The position numbers were made by a program, and so were the translations under genes. From positions 248,001 to 312,000 of the forward strand of contig JAHBBC010000033.1 in NCBI GenBank assembly GCA_019915015.1: 64,000 nt of DNA. The letters are read 5' to 3'. Shown one piece after another: positions 32,101 through 45,800 of this stretch. Under the pieces are notes generated by a model, which saw nothing but the letters and a program-made list of their open reading frames with translations, ran no database searches and had not been told where the DNA came from. This DNA is from Auriscalpium vulgare (taxonomy: Eukaryota; Basidiomycota; Agaricomycetes; Russulales; Auriscalpiaceae). How positions within the stretch are numbered: the stretch's first letter is position 1; the number at the start of each line of letters is the position of its first letter.

Positions 32101-35100
32101 TGTCAATGCGTACCTTCTGGCCGCCACTGAGGAAAATGAAGTTTTCAGTGATTCGCCCCTATTGCTACATAGATTCTACGCGTACCTCAAGGTGAGACCC
32201 TTTTCTCCAACCTCCGTCCTGTCACCAGCCTCGAAAAGGCTGAAATCTCGCTTGAGCCCGCACTGGTGCACAACTGTGTCGCTGTTCAGCAGACCGGGTG
32301 GCAAACCCACCATTCAAGACCGACCTTTCTCATACCGGGCTTCATCGTAAGGCGCTCCGAACAGGACGTTGTCCTGCAGTGCTCTGTCAGTACTGATTCT
32401 CCGGTATCAGTACTACGGGTCCTACCCTGATCGTCTCGTTTTGAACCCAGGACTCCTGCGCAGCGTACGCCACACCGCCTTTCCTGGGACGGTGGTACCG
32501 AGATCCTGGTCCGAGCGGAACAAAGTGCATCTCCCCTGCTCCACCGTCAACATGCGGATTGCAGAAACCCGCCGAGAAGACGTACCAAGTAGTGCCATTA
32601 GCAAGGAAGTCTTTCCAGAGCCTGTCGGCCCGATAATAAGATTGATTGCGCCGCGCTTGAAGAGCAGTTGGTCATCAATGCGGAGCGTAAACTTGCGGCT
32701 AGGCGTAGAGTCAATGACATCGTCGGTCGACCAGGTGAAGCTCGCGTTCTCGAAGCCGACCAGGTCCTCGTCGAAACGCGAGGGGTCGGCGAGCATGGAA
32801 TGAGCGGCGTCCTTCCCAGGGCGGGCGAACTCGTCGAGAAGTTCCGTCTGCATACACGGTCAGAAATGAGCGCCTCGCTGCTTCGGGTGAAATGCGCCTA
32901 CCTTGTGCAGGAACTCGTCCACGCGATCAAGAGAAACCTTGGCTGCGTTGGACTAGTCAGTGCTTGGGAAGAGTAGCCCGCGCAGAAGTCACTGACCTTG
33001 AATGAACATCGGAATCATGTAGAATATACTGTGAAGCTGGTCCCTCATGATTTCGAAGACTGCGAACCGGTTCTGAGCCCGACATTGGTGCGCAAAGGCA
33101 ACGACGACGTACCGGCCATAGAGGAGAAGACAATAGAAGCTATCGGGAGTCGTCAGTTTGAAAAACTTTGCCGAGGGGGAGATAGTTACGCTTCAGATTC
33201 TCTTGCATGATGCTAGTCTGGTCGCACGTCAGCGTCGCTCAGTCTTACTTGAGAGTAGAATCATGGACTCACATAGACTGTGAAGGTTGCGATCATCTGA
33301 ATGGAACATTCATCAACGTACAGTGCAGGGTCAGAGGCCGAAGGTTACTTCCGACTAACACAGGAATGACATTGCTGTGAAATTAGTAGTCAATAACCGA
33401 CCAAAGACGAGATGCGCCAGCCTAACATACTTCAAGGTGCCATTGAAAAGGTTGAGAAGCTGGCGCTTCTTGACGCATTTCAGCTCCAAGTCCCGCTTTT
33501 CAGCAATCTTGTCGTCGATCTTGGGCTCCCAGCCAAACAGCTTGATCATGCGGAGGACGCCCATGGTCTCAGTTACCGTTTGGACTCTCGCATCGGTCTG
33601 AGATCCTCTTAGACGCACTGCTCAAGCTGAACAGTGCCAAGCCAGACGCACCTTGTTCATTGCCTCTTGCTGAACAGTCTGCATCATTTTGGCGACATAT
33701 CCAGGGACTGGGAACAAGATAACCATCACGGCCATGCCGACGAACGCGCTTCACGGATCATCAGAGGCTATCTTCCCAGCGATCCACGAGAAAACTCACC
33801 TCCAGCCCAGCATCGCGTACAAGAACCAGATGCTGAGTGCGAGCTGGAAGGGCATGTACAGGACTGCAAGGACACATCAGCGAATGCATCGCGAGGTCAT
33901 ATTGTTACGTACTCAAGAGAAGGAAATCACGGCCGTCCGTGATGTTGCTCAAATCCGTGGACACCAGGTTGTTGATTTTGCCGACCAGATTACTCTCTTT
34001 TTTCTCCGCCTCAAGCTCTGGAGTCTTCGCCTCGGGCGCCTTCGCCTTTCCCTTTCCCTTGGCGGTCGAGGAACGCACGCTCGGCGTGCTAGCGCGCAGA
34101 GTCTCGTCGCCGCTCTCGTTCGAGCCCTCCTCGACAGGATGGCTAGGTTCGGATAGGGTTTCCGATTCCAGCTCAGAAGCACTAGCCTCGCTCCAGTTGT
34201 CCGGGGTGTTGGCCGTGCTCGTCCCGCGACTTGGCGTCTCGGCTTTCATGCGGATGCGCAGCGCCTGCTCGAAGACGAGTTGCGTGATGATCGCTTCAAC
34301 CCGGACAAGGACGCCAGTCTAAGCTTGTCGTTCATGTGAGAAAGAGAAGAGAGGTGTAGAATTGCTGTACCCACGGCGATGAAGGTGTACCACTGCATGG
34401 CGAGCGATCCAACCAAAGGCCCTAGCAAAAGGCAGGAGATCCAGACCCACGGGCGCACCACGGCACCTTCCCCGTCGGTCTCGAGATAGCTGGAACCCAA
34501 ATAAGAACTAGCCGTGTTGATGAAGCTGCGGCACTCACGCAAGCAGGCGATTGATCCCGACAGGACCGAAGAAGCCGGTGAGGACCTATAACACTTGCTC
34601 AAAAAGACTTTTGACTAGCGCGATATGACAGGCTAACGCCTACTTTCAAGCTGATGAGAAAGGTAAGGGCGATATACTCGCGCACTGAGTCTCGTCAGTA
34701 GGGTCCCAGCCCAATATCTGCGCACTCACTGAACACCTTCATAAAACCGAAGAATAGATGCCGCTTTGGACCACCCGAGAAGACGTCCAAGTGCTGCGCA
34801 CCGCCGTCAGAGATGATATAATTGGGTATGATTGGGGGCTCACCTTGAAGCTTCGTTGGACAAGATTCTTCGCATGGTCGTACTCTGCGAGTGGGGGAAG
34901 TTGGTCATGTGAAAGGTGGGGCACACGGTTCGCTAGGAAGACAATGGGGTCCAGGAAGGTGTAAAACGCCATCGAGAGGATGGGGGCCGTTTGCTCCAGA
35001 TTGGATTCAAGGGATGGGTCCTGTATCTCGACATTATTTATTGCGCTAGTCCACAGCAATTTCAAATCATACCTGGGGGTCATGAGGGATATATTTCCGA

Positions 35101-35912
35101 GGAATAGTGAGCGGGATTAGGATCGACGCGATGCCGAGCACAGCGATCTTCGCCCAGAGCAAGGGTCCCTCGCGCTTGTCGAGTGGGGTAAGAGTGAAAG
35201 TCGCCAAGGGCCACAGATCCCGGTATGCGTACACGGCAAACGCAGACAGCAGGACGACGGTGAGGTGCCGTGCAGCCGTTGTGGCGCGCCTGTATGCTGC
35301 GGCGACAGACAAGAACCCCAAGAAGGACGCGTAGAGCTGACCATGACAGTGTGGTCAGAGCGGTGAGCGTGACGAGAAGGTTGTATGCGTCTCACGTATG
35401 TCATAAACAGAATGAAATTAATCCATTCGGGTTTAGTATCTCCTACATGCTCTGGATGCATGTCCTTCTTGCCCCAGTGCTTGCTCATCCCCGCGCGATG
35501 CTCCTCATCCTGGACGAGGCTGGCGACCTGGAGCCCGAGGATGGCGAGGACAGTCAACAGTCGCACAGACTTGAAAACGAAGATAGTGTTGCCGCCCAAG
35601 TGCTTGACATGCGCCTTGACCCGAGACCCGAGACCCGCCCCCGTTGCGTCGGCGCTCGGCGCCTCGGTGGGAGTCGCCGCGAGCTTCTTGAGTGGACCAA
35701 AGGAGAACAGCGGTCCAATGGCCCATGTCAGAGCGGAGGCGGCTGCTACATACGCAGGGAATACCAGAGGGTGGAGCGAGATGCTGCTTTATAGGGTGAA
35801 AACGCGTCAAAGTAGCACTGAAGAGGACGCACGCGTTGCTCTTGCGAACGGTATAGAGCGCTGTGGAGAAGACAGAAGGCCCCGCATCCAAGACGACTTG
35901 GGTATCGCCCAT
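29141..35912 (-). CDS. ABCC-type (MRP-like) full ABC transporter
   Basis: Many-exon gene (20 or more introns) starting [15 protein letters not shown] and ending LVSHAQSS. The first intron (donor GTGCGT) joins KSNA to [20 protein letters not shown] in phase. The product has N-terminal membrane segments, then TMD1 ([22 protein letters not shown]) with a Ser/Glu/Lys-rich insert. NBD1 has Walker [13 protein letters not shown] (about 32620), signature [14 protein letters not shown] and Walker B ILLDD. TMD2 follows ([33 protein letters not shown]). NBD2 has Walker [13 protein letters not shown] (about 29990), signature [14 protein letters not shown], Walker B LLILDEATSAID and H-loop IAHRL. Having Asp in place of the catalytic Glu in NBD1 but Glu in NBD2 is normal for the ABCC family: NBD2 hydrolyses ATP. 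Such pumps export conjugates, toxins or metabolites across the vacuolar or plasma membrane; the substrate is not readable. It looks intact. Exact exon ends were not all checked. Confidence 0.9.
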
Positions 35913-38900
35913 AGTTGAGTGCTGCCTCTCTGTGCTGGTAGTCTGTGAAATGGGGGAAGGGCGAAAGAACGGCTTGGGTACCGCCGAGCGGCAGCGCTGC
36001 CAGCTGTAAAGTTGTTCGCGCGCGTCACTGTTGCTGTGGCGCCCGATGCCATCTCGGCCCGGGCCAGGTCCGGTCTACGTACTCTCAGCAAGCCGTCCAC
36101 GCTGGACGTCGACGCGCTGGACACGGCCGCATCAACCAGAGCCTGCGGTTTGCATATGTGTGATCGCGCCCGCCAAACTGCCCAAAGTACTGGTGAACGA
36201 TGTCAATGTGCTGGCCAGCGGCGGCCGCGGCGGCCCGGCGGTGACTCGGGGCTTGTCCACGCGTCGTCGGCGGCCTCGTCGGCTGGTTCGCCCCCGGCCG
36301 CCACGGCAGGGAGCTGTGGGATGTCGAGCAACTCAAAGGTGCGCCGCGACGCTGACTTCCACCCTCCCCCAATTCGTTGATCGCACCACATCGCAGCTGA
36401 CTCTGCCCCTTGCTGTAGACATGCGTACGCGAGGCGGCCTCATCAATTCACCGCTGGATCCACCTCCGTGCGCCGACGCCAGACACTCCCTTCCCACCCA
36501 CCATTGATCGTCGTGGACCTCGCGGACGTTAGGGAGCGCCGCAAACGCGCTGGGAGGCGTGTTGGTCACCTATGTCGAAGCACGCTGCGGCGAGGCGGTC
36601 TCGTTGGCAAATCTTGCACAGTCCAGCAAATTGCTCCGTCTAGTCCCGGGAGCGCGTCGTCTTCCGAGGGGTCAGGCTCAAGCTCAAGTTCGAAGCGTAA
36701 CGCGGCGAGAGGCGAGAGGTGGTCAAAGATGAAGACAGATGGCCCATGTGATAGTATGCGCACGCCGGGTTACTGGACAATATGCACCCGCATCCACCGC
36801 CGGCACAAGTTCTCTGTTGGCTGGGCTCCTGTTGACCGCATTTGTAATTTTGGCGCGTTCACAGCTTGCGGCCCCCGCTGCGTCCGAAAGCGCTGCTGGT
36901 TGGCGCGTGGCAGGAGACAGGACGACGAGAGCAAGTCCAGAAGCTAACTCTCCTCAATGGCGTACCCTATGTGCACGTACCCTGAAATACAGTATTTCGG
37001 ATCATTGCCCCTTCAGTGCGCGTTACAAAGGACAACGATACATAAGCATGAATGGTAATTGTGATTTAAACGAGCATCCTCGTGCCTCGTCCAACTCGCC
37101 TGTTCGATAAGCCATGACAGCGTATTGGACATGTCTCCGTGGCTTGCCTATCCAGATACACATCTAGCACACAAATGCGCGTGCGCCTGGGGAATGCCAT
37201 TGCCGTAGCCTCGTCAACACACCAAACCTCGCACCTGGCGCTGTGCCGTTCTCGCTGAGGTACCTGCTCGCGAGTTCAGGTTTGGAGCAACTCAAGGAAA
37301 TAAAATGACGCACCAGGTAATGCATAATAAACGTCCGAACGTCCCGCGTCCCACGGCACTGAACTTCAGCTTCAGCCTGCCTTGCGAGCGTACGCCACAA
37401 GCCAGCCGAGCATCAAGGAGAGATGTTGCTTTGCACTGGAGAGAGGTATGTCGCCGCCAGTTCATAGTCATAGGCAGGACAGAGAAGGACTCCAGGTGCG
37501 AGTTAGGCGCGAGAGGTTGGCGGGAGGCGACGCAGGGCTAGATCTAGATGTCAGGGCAGAGGGCGGGGGAGAAGCTGAGGGAAGGAACAATGAGGCGGGC
37601 TCGAGCTGCAGGGAGCCCCGTCGTACCGATAGCGCATGGATCGTGTCGCACTCGTCCGCGGCACTCGACTCACCCGTGCCCGTCGTCGCAGAGACAAATA
37701 TGTCGCAAACGTTGGGTGGTGGTTTGTCTGCGGGATGGCGCGGCCGAGTGCACATGACGAAGGCGGGAATTGCCATTGCGAGGAGCCTGTGAGCGGTATG
37801 TGAGCGAGGGTTAACAGGCTATCGTCTTCGAGGCGCTGAATCGCCAGCACGTCCGTTGTGCAAGCAAGTGTGTCTTGAGCTGTCGGGGCAGACAGTCGCT
37901 GCTGGAGAGTCAGCTGAAGTCAGGTGCATACAGTAAGTGTGACGTACCGGCATAACGCTCAGCATTCCCTCGTCCCGGGCCTCGGAAGGTCTAAAACTCG
38001 TCGGAGATCGGCCTCGTGCGTGTTCTGAGGCATTTCGAACACGTTTTGCGCGGGGAAGAGGACAGGAAGAGCTGAAGATCCTTGATGGTTAGGTTGAAAA
38101 ATTGACAGCCGTATCCTGGACACTGGCCTTGACCGCTTTCAGTTGGCGACAAGGTTAGAGCAGAATCAGAACGATGAAATTAACGGAACTCACATAGCAT
38201 GAGCGCGGCGTTGACGACACCCCCCAGCTCGTAAGATGCGCGCGCCTTGCGCCCTCCAATCTCATTGAAAACGAGAGAAGACGTTCTTGATGGTCTGAGC
38301 GCCGTGGATGAGGAAATATGCAAAGCCTCTGCGCTGTGAGCATCAGCGGACGAGAGCCAAGCGGTGACACACATGTTCAACACGGCGTGCGGGAAAGTTC
38401 GAGGTGCGCCGACAGGTGATTGCCGTAGGACCACTGCGCTGACAACTGAGTAACTGTGTCATTGTCAATGAGGAAAAACACACAGCCGCGACCTAGTCAC
38501 CGATACGCCTGGGATGCGATAAGACGGACTGTCATAGCAGTTCGTTTTGAAGGCCATCGCACTTGCGAGATCGATTGCGGGGTGAACAGCCGTCAACCGC
38601 GCGCGCTGGTGATCGCACACGCGCCGGGTTGAGCGGGCTGAGCGGGCTGAGCGAGCTGAGCGAGGTGGACTTGAACGAGCGATCGACTGGGAGCGCTGAT
38701 GTTCGCTATGTAGTACTGGATGAACATCAGAAGTCGACGTGGAAGAAACCTGCAGAACACGCGTACGTAGCATGGCAGGAACGGAGCGCTGGCGTCACAC
38801 CCAGCTCGGGCATGCGCGCCTTCTGAACCATGAGAGCGAGTAACCCGAAGTCCTTGACGTAGGCGAGGGGGTGATTGGGGCGTTATGAGCGGGGTGGAGG

Positions 38901-39647
38901 AATGGTTGTAGCTTGCCAGTGGGCGCACGATGTTCAGCGTAGTACGTACTCGCTAAGTCCCGTGCCACTACCGGTCAACCATGGGAGAGCTTGAAGTGTA
39001 TAGGACAACTGAATGCATAGGAGGGACACGGCGCGCGTGTATGGGCGTGCAGTGCAGTGAGTGGTGGGCGCCGGTCGTCTTGGTCGAGCGCACGGCGCTG
39101 CCTTACGTAAACATCAATCTCAACTCGCTCGGAGACTCTCCGAACTACAAACACCGGTCTGCCTATCAATGATAGCCTCAGTTCATCAACCTCGCTCTAG
39201 TGGAAGCTATGCGCCGCGTAGGCGAGGTGCTGCTTGGGCGAGGAAGGGGCGCATCTGCGCCTATTCCTACTAAGCTTGCATTTCGGCGGATAGTTTCCAC
39301 TTTACCGTGACGGTATTACTTTCATTTCGACCGATGAACATAGCCATCTCACTCAATGCTGGTGCATCTTTAGGAGACGTCTGCACGCCATTACGGCCGT
39401 CAGCATACGAAATGCCTCTCCCAATGTGTCCGCGCGGCAAGCTTGAGGCTTTGCATTGTCCTCAGGTGGTGACATTCCACCTCGCACTGAACACGCCCAG
39501 CAAGCGTCTTTTAGGTAAAAACCTGGTATATCAACTGCTCCATCGTCTCCCATTCCCTTCCCCATCATTGCATTACTCTCTTTCTCCGGCTCAATTCGGG
39601 CTATCCTGGTGCGACATCGATTGAACTACTTGCGATAGCAGCCGACC
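35913..39647. other. Long intergenic region without a supported gene
   Basis: Several short frames on both strands but no domain, no repeated copy and no convincing exon chain. A minus-strand stretch near 38430-38180 (SSTALRPSRTSSLVFNEIGG, GGVVNAALMLC) looks mildly protein-like and may be a relic. A short GC-rich tandem repeat lies at 38629-38667. Confidence 0.35.
38629..38667. repeat. Short tandem repeat, about 9-10 bp unit (GAGCGGGCT-like)
   Basis: Four imperfect units of GAGCGGGCTGAGC type. Confidence 0.7.
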
Positions 39648-42600
39648 ATGGAGGACTCCCAGCGTGGAGGCTCGGGCGCATCCATCAGCCGCTCCTCGGC
39701 TGTCTCGCCCTCTTCAACTCCCTCAAATATCCCGGCTGACGCGGAGCCCAGGATTGCATCCATCGGCCGCCCCTCCTCACCGTGCCCCTCCTCACCGCGC
39801 CCCTCCTCACCGCGCCCCTTTAAACCTTTGCCAACTCCTCCCGCACCAACAACAGAAGCGCCGCCGATGGGCCCGCAGGGTAGTGCTATCCCGTCTAACG
39901 CTGCTGGGAATGCTGGGATGCAAGTGAGTGGGCCGTCTTGCAAGTGCTCCCTGCCTCCTGCGGGGAAGAAGCGCAGAAACCTGGTCGCGTGCATCGATGG
40001 TACGAGTAATCAATTCAGCATCAAGGTTCGTCTGTCCGTTCTCTCAAAGGCTGGAAGCGACTTGTCTCATGCAAGCCAATCTGTAGAACACCAACGTTGT
40101 TGAGCTGTACAGCCGTCTGTATAAGGACGACGATCAACTCACGTACTACGACAGCGGGATCGGGACATTTGTCAAAGAGTCCTTGACCTCGCCCGCTTAT
40201 TGGAAACAGGTGATCGACAATATGATTGATACCGCAATTGCATGGTCAGTTTGTTCTTCGGGGTGGTCGCGCTTATCTCTCACTGACGTTGCGGCAGGCA
40301 TTTCAAGCGCATCGTGCTTAGCGCCTACCAGTGGCTGAGCGAAAATTACCAGCCTGGGGATCGGATTTTTCTCTTTGGTGAGTGTTCCGGGAAAGTTACG
40401 TTTGACGCATCACAATCTGAAGTCAATTGGCCCAGGATTCTCTAGAGGAGCCTATCAAGTTCGCGTGATCGCCGGCATGATCGAGAAGGTGAAGAGCTCA
40501 GTTAGCGCAGACTGACCGCAGTCGTGCTCAGCCTCTACTTGATACAGGTCGGCCTCCTACATAAAGGCAACAACAATCAAATACCGTTGTACGTCGCTTG
40601 AACGTGCATAGCGGACACTGTCTGACATACATGCAGCGCATATGAGCTTTACGTTGCGACTACCACCAGTCGAAAGCGCGACACAACTCCCGATCTGCAG
40701 CCAGCCGAGAAAATTGGCGAAGTCAAGAGTCCGAAGGACCCTGGATATGCGGAGCAACTCTGTAATAGTTTCAAGCAGACACTGTCTAGGGAGGATGTCA
40801 GAGTGCACTTCGTCGGCGTATGGTGCGTCTCATTTGAGGCATATTCTCCTCTGGGTATCGAATTTTTGACAGGGACACCGTTTCTTCCGTTGGATTTGCG
40901 AGAGGACCCAGCCTTCCGGAGACAACAACAGGCATGGTTCATGTCTGTGCTTGTTGCCATGCCCTCGCGCTCGACGAGAACCGAGTGAAGTTCCAGCCCG
41001 AGCTTGTTAACGGAGGTGTCGGGCCACTTGACGATAATCGCGGCAAGGGGAATGTCAAAGAGGTATGGTTCGCGGGCTCGCATTCGGACGTGTAAGTGCT
41101 AGAGCGATAAATCACGTTGGGTCATCCTGATATCTTCGATAGTGGCGGCGGCAATAATCCCAACCTGAAGCTCAGACAATTTGGAGCTTCGCTGCGCTGG
41201 ATGACTTTCGAAGGCCTCTCTCATGGGCTCCGCATGAAACCATTTCAGGGCAGTCAGTGGCAGGCTTTCAGACCCAGTCCATCTCTTACCGGGGCCTGGA
41301 GAGTCATGGAGTATATTCCCTTTCGCCAGCTGTCGTACAAAGACCGCGACAGTACAACGCGTCGGTTAGTTGTCTTCATTATGTATGTGTGTAGGGAGTA
41401 CTTATGTTTGAATAGGCCGCACCTCAGCCGTGCACGTCAGGTGAAGGCTGGCCAAATGATCCACGAGTCCGTGTTCGAGATCATCGGGGGTTCCTATTAC
41501 CTGCCATTAGCTAGTCTGCCACACGACCTTCGGCTCGTTGGATGGGACAGAAAGGCCCTAGAGGACTTGAAGATGATCGAGCGCGATGTATATGCCTCCG
41601 CGGCCATCACAATCGCGCAGCTCAAGATCGCTAACGAGACCACCCAACAACTGTCTCCGGAGCACCAAAATACCCTCACGACCTTGGCGTCATCAGGTAA
41701 CCAATCTTTTCTCATTTTATTCACGATCGGGATCGAGCTCACCTTCCTGTTTGTAGACATTGGCCGAGATTCGCTCGCCAACACACCTGATTCCGGGAAT
41801 ATTCTCTTTCGGGCTCTTTTGCACCAGCAGGAAAACAGAGAACCTGTGCAGCGATCCATGAACATCGCGGCTTTGGCTGCCGCAATCACAGCTGTCTCAT
41901 TTCGTCCGAGCGAATCCACCGGTTATTCAAAACCACAGCTAATGGACCTTGTTTCTGTGCTTGCACACACTCCCGAAAATGCCAAAGTACGTAACGCTTT
42001 CGAAGGCTTGTTTGGTTTCCGCGGTGGGTTTCAGGCAATCAGTCTGCTCGCATTTTGGCTGACTCGCGCGGACATTAGAACTCAGGATTTGTCGTGGACA
42101 CAAGGGGGTGGTCACATCTGTAGCGTTTTCCCCTGATGGGAAGTGCATCGCTTCGGGCTCTGGCGACTCTACAGTCCGAATCTGGGACACACAGACGGGG
42201 CAGATGGTGGTAGGGCCGTTTATCGGGCACACAGACCGGGTAAATTCTGTCGCATTCGCCCCCGATGGCACGCGCGTCGTTTCTGGCTCGCGCGACGAAA
42301 CAATTCGTATCTGGGATGCACGGACGGGGGAGATGGTGGCAGGGCCATTCACCTGGCCCACGTGTTCGGTTGACTCTGTTGATTTCTGGTTCGACGATGG
42401 CACGCGCGTCATCTCAAGCTCGGACAACGGCATGACTCAAGTCTGGGATGCTCAGTCGGGGGAGAGGGTCGCAGGGTGGACTACGGGGCCCACAAATACG
42501 GTTTTGTCCAGTAAATCAGTGAACCCCGAAGGCCCTACGCACGTTGTCTCGGGCTCGAGAGACCGCACCATTCGTATTTGGGAAGCAGAGACGGGGAAGA

Positions 42601-42872
42601 CCGTGGCAGGGCCCTTTAAGGGGCATACACGTACAATCCTGTCCGTCGCGTTCTCCCCGGATGGGAAGCGCGTCGTCTCAAGCTCGGCCGACGAGACCAT
42701 TCGGATTTGGGATGCCCAAACGGGGGAGACGGTGGTAGGGCCATTGAGAGGACACACAGATGCAGTTTTATCTGTCGCGTACTCGCCGGATGGTAAGCTC
42801 GTCGCGTCGGCCTCGGGCGACGGCACCGTTCGTATGTGGGACGCGGAAGTCAATGAACAACCTAGATATTGA
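39648..42872 (+). CDS. DUF2235-helical linker-WD40 protein, copy 2
   Basis: Same exon layout as the 7616 gene. The leader (MEDSQRGGSGASISRSS) is different, and part of it (RPSSPCPSSPRPSSPRP) comes from a 15-bp tandem repeat. The hydrolase motifs are complete: [73 protein letters not shown] and [12 protein letters not shown]. The helical linker has one 29-residue unit (LSPEHQNTLTTLASS). The propeller (about 42110-42860) has six recognisable blades; the third and fourth are degenerate (VDFWFDDGTRVISSSDNG, then SKSVNPEGPTHVVSGS), while the last two are canonical. It ends WDAEVNEQPRY. A six-blade or imperfect propeller may mean altered ligand binding. No NTPase domain is visible. Confidence 0.83.
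39771..39818 (+). repeat. 15-bp coding tandem repeat in exon 1 of copy 2
   Basis: About three units of CCCCTCCTCACCGCG, in frame, giving a repeated Pro-Ser-Ser-Pro-Arg pentapeptide in the disordered leader. Confidence 0.8.
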
Positions 42873-45800
42873 GGTATGTGTCCCCACACTCCCTTCTGGG
42901 CACGTCTTAATTTTTCCCAGGTCATTCGTAGTTACACAACAACCTAGTGAGTATGCAGACATTCGAATACAGTCGCATCGCGTACATCCAGAGCAAGCCG
43001 TTGTCTACTCTAATCACTAATCCTTGGAGGAGCTAGTATATCGGCACACACTCGGGTTACATTTGTCTCTTGCTCCTCTTTGATTTGGGCTCTGTGCGTG
43101 CGGCTATAGAGAAATGAGTTGTGCATTAGGCATATGTGCATGTCAACGGGTCACCTACACTCTTTCTTTCCGGAGCGGATGATGATAATCCTTTGCTTGC
43201 GGTCAAAAGCCGGCCACAAAGTTCTCTGAACGTCAACCACACGCAGCACAACTAGCGGCGGTGGAGTTGGCGTATCATATCGACGGGCTCGGCGAGCAGC
43301 TGCCAACGCACCTGCGAGGGACTACCGTTCTAGAGCATATTCGGTGGGCATTGGGATGATGGCACTTTCTCTTCTCACCCCAAGCACGTCCGCCGGGGCT
43401 CTTCAATATTAGCAGCGCTGTCGGATACAGCACTCGATACCGCCGATCGCCCTGCCTGCAGCCTCGCGTTCTCGATGACACCTTCCCGCATAGATACGCA
43501 ACCATGCGCATCGCCGACATCGCAGCCAAGTCGAAGCAATTCCTACATCGACGGTGGGCGGTGTTCTGGGCTCATTCGGGGGGAATTTGAGGGGTGATAC
43601 GACCTCCAGCGCAGCGAGCGTCCGCCGCGTCAACCAAGCAAGAGTGCTGAGCTATTAGGCAAAAGGTGAGCACGCGAGCGCCATAAAACCGGGTTAATGA
43701 GACTCACTATGCGTCCGCGCGTGCCCCCAGCTTCAGATCGAGGCCGGCCCAAGCATTGATCTAAGATGGGGAGATCTTGCCGGTGACAAACGGCGCAGCC
43801 GTGCAGCGCTGGCGGATTCTGTCAAAATGACCTGGCCTGTTCCGACATATGCTGTGGCCTGTGGACGAGGAAGTTGTGCGTAGGAAAGTCTTGAAGGCCG
43901 TGCGGTTAGAGCCATGACGCAGTTAGGAAGACCGTGGACCTTGACCGATCGCGTTTGCGCGCGGCAAGGCTGGATCGTATTGCAGATGGTGATCAGTAAT
44001 GTTTCCTTGGTACCTATGAGGTAAAATCAGAAGCGGCCGCGAAGGAGGACGCAGAACGCACGTAGCGACGATCTAGAAGGAAGAGCAAAGGCGCAGACCT
44101 CGCTCGCACACCATAGGAGCAAGATGGAGAGCGAGGGAATGCTTGTGCAAAATTGTGTTGAGGAAAGTGAGCCGAGTGATACGAGGCTTCGCTGCGGGGG
44201 AATGAGACAAAGTGTTCCGCGCACGACAAGTGCTTACCTGCTGGTTTTCGAGCTCGGCAGAACAACACGCGCAGTGAGCGTGCCCTGCCTGTGCAGTGAG
44301 CCAAGCGCGCGATCTCTCGCAATGTCGTGTAATTGGCGGCGGCGGGCTCGTTCACGGGCGTTCGATGAGTAGGCCATGTCGAGCGTCCGCGTCAAACCGT
44401 GAGGATCGAAGGATCTTGTAATGGTTGCGCGAGGTAGGGGGATGACACGACGATGCAACCGTCTGCGTACCGTCTGCGCTTGTGATGCTAGTGACTATGT
44501 AGATGCCTCGCTTGGGCCCTCGAGGACTGTGGTAACTGTCGGTACTTCAGTGAATCATACGCATGGAGTCAGAGTCAGGCGCACCGTGCGACATCACGAT
44601 GTCCACCGTAGTCAGGAGGCGTTCAGTAAACTAACAGACAGCCCAGGTTGATGTACAGTGAGTGCTTCGTGGGACGGACACAATGAATGCGAGACTTACA
44701 GGACGTCGGCTTCAGCGCAATAAATGAGCGTTCTGCGAGTGCTATGTGAGACAGGCTCGGAGAAAAGCTCTATGCGGCGTACTATGGGGCATTGGTGATT
44801 CGCTGGATCTTGCGAGACGCAGGAGCAGCCTGTAGGAGCCTGGAGTGCACTAGGGCACAAGAAAGGTCGTCGTACGGGCACAGGGTGAGCAAGCCCACGA
44901 GCCGACACTGAGTCGCGGCGGGAGACGGCATCGTCGGCATCGGGCGCCTACCACGTGGGCGCCACAACGCTCGCCCTCTGCCCTGAGAACCCAGATCCTT
45001 CACCACGACAACGTCGACCGTCACCCGGTCTTTTCCTTCACTGCGAGTCTATGTCTCGAGATTCTCCTAGTGCTCACTGGATATCTTCATGTCCGTGTGG
45101 CAGCTTCGTGCCTCGGGTGCGTCACTTCCATTCGCTTGACTAGGCCCAAACTGACCTGGTCACCAGACGCCTCGGCTCTTGCTGCTCGCGCTGGTATTGA
45201 AAGCGTTTGGCCCGTAGACGCGTCTCTTTGGATCTCTGACCGCGTCGCGCGTATGGCAGCGCGCTCACCAGGGCTGTGACTCTTGCGAGGCAGTTCGAAG
45301 GAGGGGCTGGGAGAGGTACTTCTTTTTTGCTACAATGAAGCTACATGCTCATGCTGTGCAATTAGAAGCGGTGGCGTTTCCAACCGCCGCAGACTGCTAC
45401 GAGACCGAGACCGCCTTCTCCCCGACCAACCGACACCCGCGCCACCCCAGCGTCGGCTTCTTCAAGCTCTTCAGCAGGCTCTGACTCGGACGAGAAACAT
45501 GAAAAATGTTACTGGCGGACGTCGGCGGCAGCAGTGGCTTCGGCGCAAGCTCAACCCTGAATTGTGGTCGTGGACAGGAGTTTCGGAAGTATATTGCCAT
45601 GTGAGTTCTCGGACATATCGTTCTTATGCCACGTACTTATGTCGACCAGGAGCGAACTCCCGGATCGGGCCACGTCGCTAACTCAATGTGTCTCTAGTCA
45701 TTGCTACGGAGAGGCCGCAACACGATCTCTGGGAGATTTGAGGTGACCAACTTCGCCTTGAAGTTCTGGTGAGAGCGCTCAATTGCGCGCCACCGTTGCG

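Noticed and set aside
35913..39647. Several 80-160 codon frames on both strands upstream of the second WD40 gene
   Set aside because: No domain, no conserved copy and no consistent exon chain; not enough to call a gene.
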